62,091 nucleotides of DNA, taken from an uncultured Armatimonadota bacterium. GTDB lineage: Bacteria; Armatimonadota; Fimbriimonadia; Fimbriimonadales; Fimbriimonadaceae. The notes below the pieces were generated by a model that searched no databases, had not been told where the DNA came from, and worked only from the letters and a program-made list of their open reading frames with translations. The DNA lies in the NCBI GenBank assembly GCA_903833215.1, contig CAILEM010000123.1, forward strand, positions 1 to 62,091, written 5' to 3'. Numbering within the stretch: position 1 is the first letter of the stretch; every line of letters begins with the position of its first letter. Shown piece after piece: positions 1-9,402 of this stretch. Position numbers and translations under genes: made by a program.

Positions 1-1507
1 CTGGTGAACTCTCAAACGACAAAGCTCTTCGGCTATCTGGCCGATGACCTTCAGCCGCAAGTTGTCGAAATCCTCGTCCCCGAGCGATTTCGCACCGCTC
101 ATGTCGGTAACCGCGACCAGTTTTCTTCCGAACCTCACACCCGTGCTTTGGGACCGGGCCTTGCGCTCTTTGGCCTGCGAAAGGATGGAACTGAGTTTCC
201 CGTGGAGCCTCAGCCCGCTTGATACAGGAGACGGGACCCTGTTTCTGAGTGCCATCCGCGACGTCAGTGAGCGCAAACACATTGAAGCGGAGATTCGCAC
301 GGCGCACTTGGCGCTTGCCCAGACAAACCGAGAGCTTGAAGCCGCCCGCGATGCGGCGCTCCTTGCCTCAAAGGCTAAATCCGATTTCCTCGCGAGTATG
401 AGTCACGAAATCCGGACTCCCCTTAACGGCGTCCTTGCTACCGCCTCACTCCTCCTCGAAAAGAGTGGAGACCCTGAAACGAGGCACTACGCCGGGATGA
501 TCTCCCGAAGTAGCATCACCCTCATGCGCGTCATCGACGATATTCTCGATATGTCGAAGATTGAGGCAGGACGCATGGTCCTTGAGCCGGTTCCTGAGCG
601 CCTTGAGGTCATCGTTGAAGACATTATCGAGGTTCACCGCTCAGCTGCTGAGCATCGCGGGATATCGCTTCGCTCGGAATATGTGCTCCCGCTTCCCGCA
701 AGTGTCTCATTCGACGGCGCACGGCTCCGCCAAGTCATTGGGAATCTCGTTGGCAACGCCATTAAGTTCACGAACACGAGTAACGTCGAAATCCTTGTTC
801 ACGCATTACGACAGGCAGAGCGCACCTGGTCGATCTTTGTAACGGTTGCCGATACGGGTATCGGGATATCGAAGGCAAACCTCCTCACCATCTTTGAGCC
901 GTTTGCTCAGGGCGACGGAGAAACGTACCACCGGTACGGCGGGTCGGGGCTTGGGCTTGCAATCTCAAAGCGGATCATCGATCTGATGGGTGGCACGATT
1001 ACCGTGCAGAGCACCCTCGGTGTGGGATCGCGCTTCACCGTGCAGATTGAGTGCACGGAAGTGTCGGCAGTTCCCGTGGTCCAGGTTCAGCACACGGGAC
1101 CGTACCGGAAAGGGGTATCGGTACTACTTGCTGAAGATAACGAGGTGAACGCCATTGTCGCCACCGAAACCCTAGCGCTATTGGGGTGTGATGTGGTTCA
1201 CGCCTGGGATGGGCAGGAGGCTGTGGAGCAGGCGGCGGCGCATGATTTCGATCTCATCCTGCTTGATGTCCACATGCCCCACTTTTCGGGAATTGAGGCG
1301 TGCCGACGCATTCGCCTGAATGGGAAAGACATCAAAACCCCGATAGGAGCCCTGACCGCGTCAGTCACTCCCGATGAAATAACGAAGTGCCTGAGCGCTG
1401 GAATGGAGTTTGTCGTTGGCAAGCCCTTCACCGTGGGCACGATTCGAGAAATGCTCAGTGAGCTGTTTCCATTGGTATCTGGTGACAGTCAGCCCGAGGC
1501 GGTTTGA
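1..1507 (+). CDS. PAS-containing hybrid sensor histidine kinase/response regulator (5' truncated, frameshifted)
   Basis: Membrane-proximal or cytosolic signalling kinase whose 5' end lies outside the window. Reading order is a PAS-like domain (about 1-280), a HisKA dimerisation domain with the H-box SHEIRTPLNG (phospho-acceptor His at 404-406), a HATPase domain with N-, G1- and G2-type boxes (about 740-1040), and a C-terminal receiver domain with the acceptor Asp at 1265-1267 inside LLDVHMP. The PAS reading is split. Up to about 207 it runs in frame 1 (ending ...KDGTEFPVE), and from about 206 it continues in frame 2 (SLSPLDTGDGTLFL...), exactly where PAS proteins read FPVEISLSP. A 5-nt (or 2-nt) loss there explains both halves. 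The frame-2 part alone could start at ATG 44 but would lack most of the PAS. The kinase core and receiver are intact. The signal sensed is unknown. Confidence 0.85.
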
Positions 1508-1602
1508 ATGCTCATCACTGCCACATTTCTCGAAAGAGGTTTCAACACGAGTACCAGACGGAGTGCAAACAAGAAATGCATATCCTTCTAGATCCGTCCC
1601 AA

Positions 1603-1632
1603 GGGCCCGAGTACCCCCGGGCTCTTATTTTC
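1603..1632 (+). terminator. rho-independent terminator after the hybrid kinase
   Basis: GGGCCCG (1603-1609) pairs with CGGGCTC (1618-1624) across an 8-nt loop and is followed by a T-rich tract TTATTTTC. It lies about 95 nt after the kinase stop codon. Confidence 0.6.
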
Positions 1633-1692
1633 TGTAAAGTCCTACTGAACACTTGACTTACGATGTTTGAGTAACCCAGATCTCCAAGAAAC

Positions 1693-2172
1693 CTACCGCT
1701 TGGAAGTCCCGACGGCTTCGATCTTAATGGTGGAAACGGTGAGGCCAATCTCGGCGAATTGCTTCTCCAGCGCATCAACAACTGGGCCTGGAATCTGCAA
1801 CTCAATCACCGCGTGCGAAGTCTCATTCACAAAGATCTCAGATCTGGTCGAGCCATTCGGCAATCTACACGGGAAATATCCGTCGACGACACCAACATGG
1901 TAAATGGCCCCGATCTCTTGCAGGGTGCCCAGAATGCGATACACACTAACCACATCAATCTTGCCATCGCTTGCCATGATGCTCTCATGAATGGCGTACG
2001 CGCTGAGCGCCTCTTTTGTCGTAGCCAAGGCGCGAATAACTTGCACTCTGGGCATGGTAATGCGATATCCAGCCGCGCGGAGTCCCGCAATGGCCTCCTC
2101 CTCGTACAGCTTTGCACTTGCCGCGGGGCTTTCAGTGGGAGTTATCTTAAGGCGAGATCGTCGTTGTTTCAT
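1693..2172 (-). CDS. Fur-family (Fur/Zur/PerR fold) transcriptional regulator lacking canonical metal ligands
   Basis: A 159-residue protein with the winged-helix half of the Fur family: about residues 25-95, including ...AGYRITMPRVQVIRAL... and ...DVVSVYRILGTLQEIGAI. The C-terminal dimerisation half follows the family beta pattern, but the segment that normally carries the HHxH metal site and two CxxC zinc pairs reads instead NETSHAVIELQIPGP. Only one cysteine remains (YFPC). It may therefore sense something other than iron or zinc, or bind DNA constitutively. That is inference. The start ATG at 2172 has a GGAAG element about 9 nt upstream, and a TATGAT -10 hexamer lies at 2202-2207. Its neighbours do not reveal a target. 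Confidence 0.8.
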   Translation of the reverse strand: MKQRRSRLKITPTESPAASAKLYEEEAIAGLRAAGYRITMPRVQVIRALATTKEALSAYAIHESIMASDGKIDVVSVYRILGTLQEIGAIYHVGVVDGYFPCRLPNGSTRSEIFVNETSHAVIELQIPGPVVDALEKQFAEIGLTVSTIKIEAVGTSKR

Positions 2173-2466
2173 GGTCGTTCTTCCAAGAGACGATTGCAGG
2201 GATCATAAAGCAGCTTCATAACGCGCTAGCGATCTTAGTGAATGTGATATTCGCACGCCTGAGGAGCCAACGAGTGGTGTTCAAGCGGTTTACAGAGGGC
2301 GACAGTATCCCCCGAATCCCTGCTGGCTTTTTTGGACTAACACGGTGCGACTCACTCGCATTGATTCCTGATCCGCATCTCTCAGCACCACCTTCTGTAT
2401 CATTAACCCTGGGCTGCGCCGCAAAGACCTTGCTCTGCAACCAAGAGATTCTTGGCCGAAATCACA
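2173..2466. other. intergenic stretch with no convincing gene
   Basis: Between the Fur-like gene and the transposase remnant. It contains the likely Fur-gene -10 element (TATGAT on the minus strand, 2202-2207). A 77-codon plus-strand frame at 2238-2471 has no recognisable family pattern and no ribosome binding site, so I do not call it a gene. Confidence 0.5.
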
Positions 2467-2640
2467 ATTAGGGGGATTCGCAGAGGAAGCTACGATGCCG
2501 TGGAGGAGCTAATCGAGACGATAGGCAACTATCGCTAAGTGAACAACGCAGACCCAGTGCCCTTCAAGTGGATGGCTACTCCAGAGTCGATTATCGCGAA
2601 CGTTGACCGATGTCGAAAGAGTTACGAGACTCTACACTCG
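2467..2640 (+). pseudogene. IS630-type transposase C-terminal remnant
   Basis: Conceptual translation gives IRRGSYDAVEELIETIGNYR, a TAA stop at 2536-2538, then VNNADPVPFKWMATPESI and IANVDRCRKSYETL. This is the pattern of the last ~60 residues of IS630-family DDE transposases (the family reads roughly RRGxFxSVxEL...I..Y..xHN.xPKPFxWTxxxxxIlxxV). No upstream transposase domain or terminal inverted repeat is visible, and the remnant runs into the 3' end of the minus-strand potassium transporter. It is a decayed scar of a past insertion. Confidence 0.75.
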
Positions 2641-4521
2641 CTGACCTCCCTCTTTGCCCAAATACCACGGGACGTTGATGACGACTACTCGATGGTCACC
2701 TCTCCACAATAGGGCAGCTTTCAACCAGGTCGCGCGCTGATTGTGGAGAGGATACTGGTACCAGCGGGCCTCCACCAGTTCCGGCAATGTGACGGCAATG
2801 ATCCGGTTTGGATTCTGGATTTGCAGGTCATGCACGTATTCCAAAAGGGGATGGAATAATCGCCGGTAGGGCGAGGACACGACGACGAATTGCGGTGTCT
2901 GCAGCCCGGCAGCTTCGCACGGGTCTACGACAAGCGCTTCCCACTCCCTCTGAAGCCCCGGAAGTTTCTGGGGATCAGAACTGATGTGAAGCACTTGGAC
3001 CTCGGGGGAAATCCGCATGGCAAACCGCAGTGCCTTCGCGGAAATCGTGCTCCATCGCCCAATTGGGACGACAACAATCGGCGGCTGCAGATTGTCGACG
3101 ACCATGGGACACGGTGAAAGGGTCTCGACAATAACCTTTTCATAGTGCCGCTTCACAGAAAGAAACACCACGTAGATTCCAGGAACGAGGAGCAGAGTGA
3201 TCCAAGCACCATCCGCGAACTTGGCAAAGAGGACGACGACAATCGCTATTCCCGTCGCTACCGCTCCCAATCCATTAATCGTTTTCGAAAGGGTGTGCTT
3301 CTTCCCTTCTTGGCGACGCCAATGCTGAACCATGCCCGCTTGCGACAACGTAAACGCAAGGAATGCTCCGATCGCGAAGAGAGGTATCAGACGATCTGTA
3401 ATTCCGCCAAACGCAATCAACAGGACCGCAGTGAACGAGGCCAGGATGCAGATGCCGCCTGAATAGACAAGTCGACGTCCCCGGGTCGCGAACGCGTGCG
3501 GAAGGAAATCATCCTCTGCCAAAAGGCGGCACAGCCTCGGGAAATCAGCGAAACCCGTGTTGGCAGAAAGGGCTAAAACGAGCAGGACGCTGCCGATGGT
3601 GAGGTAATAGAAGCCACCTCGGCCGACCACTGCAGCCGTCAGCTGGGACAGCACACTCTGATAGTTTGCCGCGGTTGGATCGGTTGCGCCAATGTGATAG
3701 GCGTTGCAGAGGTAAGCGATTCCCGCAAGCATCACGCCCAGCAATGCGACAATGACTGTCAAAGTTTGCTGCGCACGCTTGACCGCAGGGCGAGCAAACA
3801 CGGTGATCCCGTTGCTCACTGCCTCTACTCCCGTCATGGCGGTACACCCACTGGCAAACGATTTCGCGAGTAACCACAAATTGGCGGTGACTAGGGCTTT
3901 GGGTAAAAGTGGAGGGACTTCCACAGGCAAGGGGTGACCGTGCTCCGCGACTGAACGCACAACGCCGATTGCAATGACCAACAACAGACAAACGATGAAC
4001 GAGTAGGTTGGTAAAGCAAACACGATGCCTGACTCTTTAACACCTCGAAGATTCACTATCGTAATGACTGCCAGGACGCCAAGACAGAGTGGGAGGATAT
4101 GTGGAAGCATCGACGGCATCGCCGAAACCAATGCTCCAACGCCGGCTGAGATACCTACTGCTGCCGTAAGGACGTAGTCCACGAGCAGTGCAGCCGCGGC
4201 AAAGAGCCCCGCTGTCGTCCCCAGGTTTGTCTTGGCTACGGTGTATGAGCCTCCGCCGGTCGGATACGCATTCATCGTCTGCCGATAGGACAGATAAAGG
4301 ATCAGGAGTATCCCGAGGATGATCGCACTGATCGGCCCAACATACCAAAGCCCTGCTGCTCCCAACGGAATCAGCAGGGTTAAAGCCGCTTCTGGGCCAT
4401 AGGCTGCCGACCCAAGGGCATCAAGCCCCAGCATCGGAATTCCCGCCCAGACGGTTACTTTATGTTGTTCTTCGTTTGCCGAAGCAATCGGCTTTCCGAG
4501 AAGTCGGTCGAGGAAACTCAT
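2632..4521 (-). CDS. kimA: KimA/YdaO-like APC-superfamily potassium:proton symporter
   Basis: About 629 residues with roughly twelve membrane segments (residues ~20-460) followed by a ~170-residue cytoplasmic tail. This matches KimA (formerly YdaO) of the APC superfamily, a high-affinity H+-coupled K+ importer. Family-like segments include GLDALGSAAYGPEA near the N terminus and a Pro/Thr/Gly-rich NAYPTGGGSYTVA motif. It is the last gene of the kdp operon, only ~10 nt after the kdpC stop, which supports K+ as substrate. I chose the ATG at 4521. An upstream TTG at 4557 would add 12 residues and overlap kdpC by 26 nt. An amino acid/polyamine permease role is the alternative, but less likely given length, tail and context. 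Confidence 0.8.
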   Translation of the reverse strand: MSFLDRLLGKPIASANEEQHKVTVWAGIPMLGLDALGSAAYGPEAALTLLIPLGAAGLWYVGPISAIILGILLILYLSYRQTMNAYPTGGGSYTVAKTNLGTTAGLFAAAALLVDYVLTAAVGISAGVGALVSAMPSMLPHILPLCLGVLAVITIVNLRGVKESGIVFALPTYSFIVCLLLVIAIGVVRSVAEHGHPLPVEVPPLLPKALVTANLWLLAKSFASGCTAMTGVEAVSNGITVFARPAVKRAQQTLTVIVALLGVMLAGIAYLCNAYHIGATDPTAANYQSVLSQLTAAVVGRGGFYYLTIGSVLLVLALSANTGFADFPRLCRLLAEDDFLPHAFATRGRRLVYSGGICILASFTAVLLIAFGGITDRLIPLFAIGAFLAFTLSQAGMVQHWRRQEGKKHTLSKTINGLGAVATGIAIVVVLFAKFADGAWITLLLVPGIYVVFLSVKRHYEKVIVETLSPCPMVVDNLQPPIVVVPIGRWSTISAKALRFAMRISPEVQVLHISSDPQKLPGLQREWEALVVDPCEAAGLQTPQFVVVSSPYRRLFHPLLEYVHDLQIQNPNRIIAVTLPELVEARWYQYPLHNQRATWLKAALLWRGDHRVVVINVPWYLGKEGGQRV

Positions 4522-4531
4522 AGAACCAAGA

Positions 4532-5185
4532 TCATAACGCCTTTCCGACTTTATCAAGCGCTAAATTGAGCCTTAGCACATTTACCGCGGGATCGCCAAA
4601 CACTCCGATAAACCTTTGCTGAGTGTTTTCTTCGATGAGATGAGTGACGTCGTCTAGATGCATATGGCGAGCCGCTGCGACCCGCGGTGCCTGGAGGTTG
4701 GCGTTCTCTGGGCTTATGTCTGGGTCGATGCCGCTTGCGGACCTGGTAGCGGCATCAGCCGGTACCAGTGCATCCTTCGCGAGGTTGTTCTCTTTTCGAT
4801 AGGCATCAGCCAAATCCTTGATTCCATCGAAGTTGCTCGGATCATCCTTTCCGTCGGCGGTCTTCTTGTGTATGCCGTTGATGAGCTTATCGCTCGTAGG
4901 TCCTAAGTTCGTTCCTGATGAACCCGCATAGGAGTGATCCTTATCAAACGTGCCGTAGCCCAAGTCTCCCGTTCCGGATGGTCTGGGGTGGAAATACTCT
5001 GGCTTTGAGAACGGCTGAGCGATGAGTTCGGATCCGATGAGATCGCCTTTGGCGTTCTTAATGAGACTCCCATTGGCTTGACGTGGCATTAGCTTGCCGA
5101 TAGCGTACAACGAGTATGGAAACGCTAACCCGGTGAATACCGTGAAGAACAGCGTTAACAGAATTGCAGAGCGAAGTTGTTTCAT
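4532..5185 (-). CDS. kdpC: potassium-transporting ATPase subunit KdpC
   Basis: 217-residue small accessory subunit of the KdpFABC potassium pump. It has one N-terminal membrane helix (about residues 7-30) and a periplasmic domain with the family landmarks GSELIAQPFSKPEYFHPRPS and a C-terminal ...RLNLALDKV. It raises K+ affinity of the complex. It is somewhat longer than the ~190-residue E. coli protein because of extra sequence in the middle (about 95-150). It starts 4 nt after the kdpB stop. Confidence 0.96.
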   Translation of the reverse strand: MKQLRSAILLTLFFTVFTGLAFPYSLYAIGKLMPRQANGSLIKNAKGDLIGSELIAQPFSKPEYFHPRPSGTGDLGYGTFDKDHSYAGSSGTNLGPTSDKLINGIHKKTADGKDDPSNFDGIKDLADAYRKENNLAKDALVPADAATRSASGIDPDISPENANLQAPRVAAARHMHLDDVTHLIEENTQQRFIGVFGDPAVNVLRLNLALDKVGKAL

Positions 5186-5189
5186 GGGT

Positions 5190-7280
5190 TTATGCCAAGT
5201 GGAGAACTACAAGAAGTCGATCGATGAGCCAAATACCGGGGAATGGAGCAATGATGCCTCCAACTCCATAGATAAGCAGATTCCTTCGCAGGATCTGAGC
5301 TGCACTGGCAGGTCGATACTGCACTCCGCGAAGAGCAAGAGGAATAAGCAGGACGATGATCAAAGCATTAAAGATAACCGCAGACAAAATGGCCGATTGG
5401 GGATTCGTCAGTCCGATGATATTCAGTGCTTTGAGCTCAGGATAGGTCACGGCGAACATTGCTGGAATGATCGCGAAGTACTTTGCGACGTCGTTGGCGA
5501 TACTGAACGTAGTCAGTGAGCCGCGAGTCATGAGCATTTGCTTGCCGATCTCAACAATCTCGATGAGCTTGGTTGGGTTCGAGTCGAGGTCCACCATGTT
5601 CCCCGCTTCCTTGGCCGCCTGAGTTCCTGTGTTCATTGCGACTCCGACATCAGCTTGTGCCAGTGCAGGAGCGTCGTTCGTACCGTCGCCTGTCATCGCA
5701 ACCAATCTTCCGCCCGACTGTTCTTGGCGAATATAGGCGAGCTTCATTTCAGGGGTTGCTTCGGCCAAGAAATCATCGACACCTGCCTCAGCTGCGATCG
5801 CTGCAGCGGTCAACGGGTTGTCGCCAGTGATCATCACTGTCTTGATTCCCATTGCGCGCATTTGGTCGAAGCGGGTCTTCATGCCACCCTTGACGATGTC
5901 CTTCAGTTGAATCACGCCCAGCACTTTGTTGTTTTCAGCGACAGCAAGGGGTGTCCCGCCTTCTTTCGAAATCCGCTCAATAATCTCCTGGACTTCACTT
6001 GGCATCTTGCCACCTTGCTCTTCAACAAACCGCTGAACAGATTGTCCAGCACCTTTGCGAATGAGTCGCCCCGGCAAGTCGACTCCGCTCATGCGAGTCT
6101 GAGCCGTAAATGGTACGAATTCAGCGTTGAGAGATTCCATATCTCGCTCTCGCAGTTCGTATTTCTCCTTTGCCAGGACGACAACACTTCGTCCTTCCGG
6201 TGTTTCGTCGGCAAGGGATGCAAGTTGGGCTATGTCGGCGATCTCGTGATCCGTAACACCAGGTGCAGGATGGAAAGCGGTAGCTTCACGGTTGCCGAGT
6301 GTGATCGTTCCCGTCTTGTCTAGCAACAGCGTATTGACATCACCAGCCGCTTCTACGGCCTTTCCACTCATAGCCAATACGTTGTGCTGCATGACTCGAT
6401 CCATTCCTGCAATGCCAATGGCGCTGAGCAGTCCACCGATCGTGGTTGGGATGAGACACACAAGCAAGGCGACCATGACTGTGATCGTTGGCACCGAACC
6501 GGCATTCGCTGAGCGAACACTGTAATGTGCGAAGGGCAGAAGAGTTACCGTCGCGAACAGAAAGACAATCGTCAAACCCGAAAGCAAGATCGACAGAGCG
6601 ATTTCATTAGGAGTCTTTTGGCGTTGGGCACCCTCGACTAGAGCGATCATCCGATCTAGGAAGGACTCGCCAGGATTGCTTGTGACCCTAATGACGACAC
6701 GATCGGAAAGGACCCGTGTTCCGCCGGTTACGGCAGATCGATCTCCACCACTTTCACGAATGACGGGTGCCGACTCTCCGGTAATAGCCGATTCATCGAC
6801 GCTCGCAATTCCTTCGATGACTTCGCCGTCGGCAGCAATCATGTCTCCCGCCTCGCACACATACATGTCGTTCTTGCGAAGTTCAGGTGCGGCGACCTGA
6901 GTTTCGACCCCGTTAACGAGCTTGCGGGCGATGGTGTCCGTTCGCGCCTTTCGCAAGGAGTCGGCTTGGGCCTTTCCTCTTCCCTCTGCCATGGCTTCGG
7001 CAAAGTTAGCGAACAGTACCGTGAACCAGAGCCAAATGCAGACCTGGGCCACAAACAGCGTGTCGGCAGAGTGGGTGACTGCACCCCTGATCCAGAAATA
7101 GGTTGTCACGACGCTGCCTACTTCCACCACGAACATCACAGGGTTCTTCGCCACCATGCGAGGATCAAGCTTGATAAACGCCTCTCGTGATGCCCGCTTA
7201 ACGATGGATGGTTCGAACAGCTTAGCCGGCGCGTTTTTTGGCCGGGTGAACGATTCTTCGATTTGATTCATTGGTTTCAA
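5190..7280 (-). CDS. kdpB: potassium-transporting P-type ATPase subunit KdpB
   Basis: 696-residue P-type ATPase that hydrolyses ATP to drive K+ uptake through KdpA. Visible signatures are the actuator TGES (in [11 protein letters not shown], ~residue 170), the phosphorylation loop DKTGTIT (~residue 320), the hinge [15 protein letters not shown] (~530), and the hydrophobic segments expected for seven TM helices. Length is close to the usual ~680. It is preceded by a 67-nt gap carrying a hairpin and followed 4 nt later by kdpC. All catalytic motifs are intact. Confidence 0.98.
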   Translation of the reverse strand: MKPMNQIEESFTRPKNAPAKLFEPSIVKRASREAFIKLDPRMVAKNPVMFVVEVGSVVTTYFWIRGAVTHSADTLFVAQVCIWLWFTVLFANFAEAMAEGRGKAQADSLRKARTDTIARKLVNGVETQVAAPELRKNDMYVCEAGDMIAADGEVIEGIASVDESAITGESAPVIRESGGDRSAVTGGTRVLSDRVVIRVTSNPGESFLDRMIALVEGAQRQKTPNEIALSILLSGLTIVFLFATVTLLPFAHYSVRSANAGSVPTITVMVALLVCLIPTTIGGLLSAIGIAGMDRVMQHNVLAMSGKAVEAAGDVNTLLLDKTGTITLGNREATAFHPAPGVTDHEIADIAQLASLADETPEGRSVVVLAKEKYELRERDMESLNAEFVPFTAQTRMSGVDLPGRLIRKGAGQSVQRFVEEQGGKMPSEVQEIIERISKEGGTPLAVAENNKVLGVIQLKDIVKGGMKTRFDQMRAMGIKTVMITGDNPLTAAAIAAEAGVDDFLAEATPEMKLAYIRQEQSGGRLVAMTGDGTNDAPALAQADVGVAMNTGTQAAKEAGNMVDLDSNPTKLIEIVEIGKQMLMTRGSLTTFSIANDVAKYFAIIPAMFAVTYPELKALNIIGLTNPQSAILSAVIFNALIIVLLIPLALRGVQYRPASAAQILRRNLLIYGVGGIIAPFPGIWLIDRLLVVLHLA

Positions 7281-7295
7281 AGTGATTTCTCCGTT

Positions 7296-7330
7296 CCCCT
7301 CACCCAGGCGAACTGCCTAAGGTTGAGGGG
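7296..7330 (-). repeat. hairpin between kdpA and kdpB
   Basis: CCCCTCA (7296-7302) pairs with TGAGGGG (7324-7330), and an inner AGGC/GCCT pair stacks inside. It fills most of the only sizeable gap inside the kdp operon. It may stabilise or cleave the mRNA to set KdpA:KdpB ratios. It is not followed by a U-tract, so it is unlikely to be a strong terminator. Confidence 0.5.
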
Positions 7331-7347
7331 AGGGTGTTTTGGCATCG

Positions 7348-9213
7348 CTAGACAGGCGGCTGCATCAGGGCCATCTTGAAATGTTCAACTATCGGTCCCA
7401 ACGCCAGTGCTGGGAAGAAGGTGAGGACATTGATCAAGATCACCACGCCGATGAGGAGGGCCACAAACGTTCCTGAGTCCGTGGCAAACGTTCCCGAAGA
7501 TTCCGGTACACGCTTTTTGGCGGCCAGACTTCCAGCAATCGCCAAAAGGGGGATGATCATCAGGAATCGTCCAACGAGCATGGCGATCATTCCAGTGGTG
7601 TTGTAATGCGGCGTGTTTGCCGTAATTCCTGCAAACGCAGAGCCGTTATTGCCAGTTGACGAGGCGTACATGTACAGGATCTCGGAAAATCCGTGAGCGC
7701 CAGAGTTGTTAGTGTTGTTGGTGGTCGCGCCAAGATAGTTGCTTGGCGAACTTCCATTCACGTGGTTCCAACTTGCCATTGCAGGCAACTTTGCTTCGTC
7801 TGCGGTGTGTTTGTCGTCAAATGTCTGAGCACTTGTGCCTGGCGGATACGTCGTATTCGCACTGAGCGCACTGAATCCCAAGATGCTGGCAGCAAGGATC
7901 AGGGTCGCGAGCATCGACATCTGAACCTCGAACTTTTCAATCTTCTTCCCGATGTACTCAGGAGTTCGCCCAACCATCAGGCCCGCTATGAAGACTCCTA
8001 TCACGGCGAACATCAGCATTCCGTATAGGCCAGCACCCACACCGCCGAAAATAACTTCCCCGGTGAGAATATTGAACAGCGGGACCAAGCCGCCGAGCGG
8101 TGTAAAGCTGTCGTGCATACCGTTGACTGCGCCACACGAGGCGTCTGTAGTTACAGTTGCAAACAATGTGGTGGCACCGATGCCAAACCGCGTCTCCTTA
8201 CCCTCCATGTTCCCACCGGGCTGAGTCTTGGTCTGAGCAGTCATCACACCTGCTTTTGCCACGAATGGATTGCCAGCTTGTTCCGCAACATTACAAACAA
8301 CGGCACCTGCGATGAACATCACTGACATCGCGCCGAAGAGCGCCCAACCCTGTCGTGTGTTTCCGACGAGCTTGCCAAATGTGTATGTCAGCCCTGCCGG
8401 AATGCAGAAGATCGCAATGATTTGAAGGATGTTGATGAAGTTGCTTGGATTCTCAAATGGATGGGCCGAGTTGGCATTAAAGAATCCACCACCATTTGTG
8501 CCGAGCATTTTGATGATCTCTTGCGACGCAACTGGCCCCATGGCGATCGTTTGCTTTGCACCTTCAAGGGTCGACGCAATCTGGTTAGGTAAGAAATTCT
8601 GGGGAACCCCACCCGCAATGAAGATAATTCCGCCGACGAATGCGATCGGAAGCAAAATGTAAATTGTTGATCGAACCGTGTCGACCCAAAAATTGCCAAT
8701 TCCCTTAGCCGATCGCCGAGAAAATCCACGAATCAATGCGATAGCAATCGCCATACCGGTTGCTGCCGACATCCAGTTGTGGATTGCCAACGAAACCATG
8801 TTGGAGAAGTAGCTGACCGTCATTTCTGGCGAATAGCTCTGCCAGTTTGTGTTCGTGGTAAACGAGGCGGCTGTGTTGGCTGCAAGGTCCGGGGTCATCT
8901 GACTCCCATTGAATCCTTGCGGGTTCAGGCCAAGGAAATTTATCATGCCTTGGGTCCGTAAAAGGGCGTAGGTGAGAATCATCCCAACAACGCTGAACAG
9001 CAGCATCGCGATGGCATAGGTTGTCCACCGCATATCGTCCTCTTCACGAACGGCACACAGCCGATAGATCAGCTTCTCAAGCGGCCGCAGTATTGGGCTA
9101 AGAAAAGTTTTCTCACCCTCATACACCCTGGCCATGTAACTGCCAAGTGGTTTCGTGATGACGAGGATAATCCCGAAGTAGAGCAGGATTTGAAGGAGTC
9201 CATTGACTGTCAT
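7348..9213 (-). CDS. kdpA: potassium-transporting ATPase subunit KdpA
   Basis: 621-residue channel-like subunit that binds and translocates K+ in the KdpFABC complex. It starts with the typical LLQ...KPLGSYMARVYEGE helix and has the selectivity-filter-type repeats, for example MLGTNGGGFFNANSAHPFENP and NNGSAFAGITANTP. It is about 60 residues longer than E. coli KdpA. Most of the excess is a hydrophilic stretch (about residues 455-500: TTYPPGTSAQTFDDKH ... NNTNNSG) inserted before the GAHGFSEILY element, which should be an extracytoplasmic loop. The start ATG at 9213 lies 3 nt after the kdpF stop. Confidence 0.97.
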   Translation of the reverse strand: MTVNGLLQILLYFGIILVITKPLGSYMARVYEGEKTFLSPILRPLEKLIYRLCAVREEDDMRWTTYAIAMLLFSVVGMILTYALLRTQGMINFLGLNPQGFNGSQMTPDLAANTAASFTTNTNWQSYSPEMTVSYFSNMVSLAIHNWMSAATGMAIAIALIRGFSRRSAKGIGNFWVDTVRSTIYILLPIAFVGGIIFIAGGVPQNFLPNQIASTLEGAKQTIAMGPVASQEIIKMLGTNGGGFFNANSAHPFENPSNFINILQIIAIFCIPAGLTYTFGKLVGNTRQGWALFGAMSVMFIAGAVVCNVAEQAGNPFVAKAGVMTAQTKTQPGGNMEGKETRFGIGATTLFATVTTDASCGAVNGMHDSFTPLGGLVPLFNILTGEVIFGGVGAGLYGMLMFAVIGVFIAGLMVGRTPEYIGKKIEKFEVQMSMLATLILAASILGFSALSANTTYPPGTSAQTFDDKHTADEAKLPAMASWNHVNGSSPSNYLGATTNNTNNSGAHGFSEILYMYASSTGNNGSAFAGITANTPHYNTTGMIAMLVGRFLMIIPLLAIAGSLAAKKRVPESSGTFATDSGTFVALLIGVVILINVLTFFPALALGPIVEHFKMALMQPPV

Positions 9214-9216
9214 GAC

Positions 9217-9303
9217 CTAGAACTTCTCCGGCTTTACGAGGGCGTAAAGCAGATAAATCAGCAGCAAGAGGCACACGATCGATGTCCAGATGTAGTCACT
9301 CAT
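9217..9303 (-). CDS. kdpF: KdpF small subunit of the K+-transporting ATPase
   Basis: 28 codons: MSDYIWTSIVCLLLLIYLLY then ALVKPEKF and TAG. A single hydrophobic helix with the ALxxPE(x)F ending is the hallmark of KdpF, a ~29-residue peptide that stabilises the KdpFABC complex in the membrane. Its ATG sits inside the end of the preceding 34-codon ORF (ATGAGTGA overlap), and its stop is 3 nt before kdpA. Confidence 0.92.
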   Translation of the reverse strand: MSDYIWTSIVCLLLLIYLLYALVKPEKF

Positions 9304-9400
9304 CAGCGGCACCGCCTCGCAGCTTTTCACATGCGTAAACGTAAGCAATGGCTATTGCGAAGAACAACAGCCCCATAACGACGTACAGGATGTCCTGCAT
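9296..9400 (-). CDS. conserved-looking 34-residue membrane peptide upstream of kdpF
   Basis: Translates as MQDILYVVMGLLFFAIAIAY then VYACEKLRGGAADE: one transmembrane helix ending in a Y(V)xxCExLR motif. It has a strong ribosome site (AAGAGGA 7 nt before the ATG) and overlaps kdpF by 8 nt, so it is almost certainly translated and coupled to kdpF. Short single-helix peptides of this style occur before kdpF in other phyla. I recall this from family knowledge and cannot verify it here. Likely an accessory peptide of the Kdp complex. Confidence 0.75.
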   Translation of the reverse strand: MQDILYVVMGLLFFAIAIAYVYACEKLRGGAADE

Positions 9401-9402
9401 TT

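Noticed and set aside
44-205. Frame-2 start at 44 as the true start of the kinase
   Set aside because: The PAS domain reads in frame 1 up to about 207, so residues read before that in frame 2 are out of frame.
2238-2471. 77-codon plus-strand frame
   Set aside because: No SD, no family resemblance, and it partly precedes a decayed transposase. Treated as chance.
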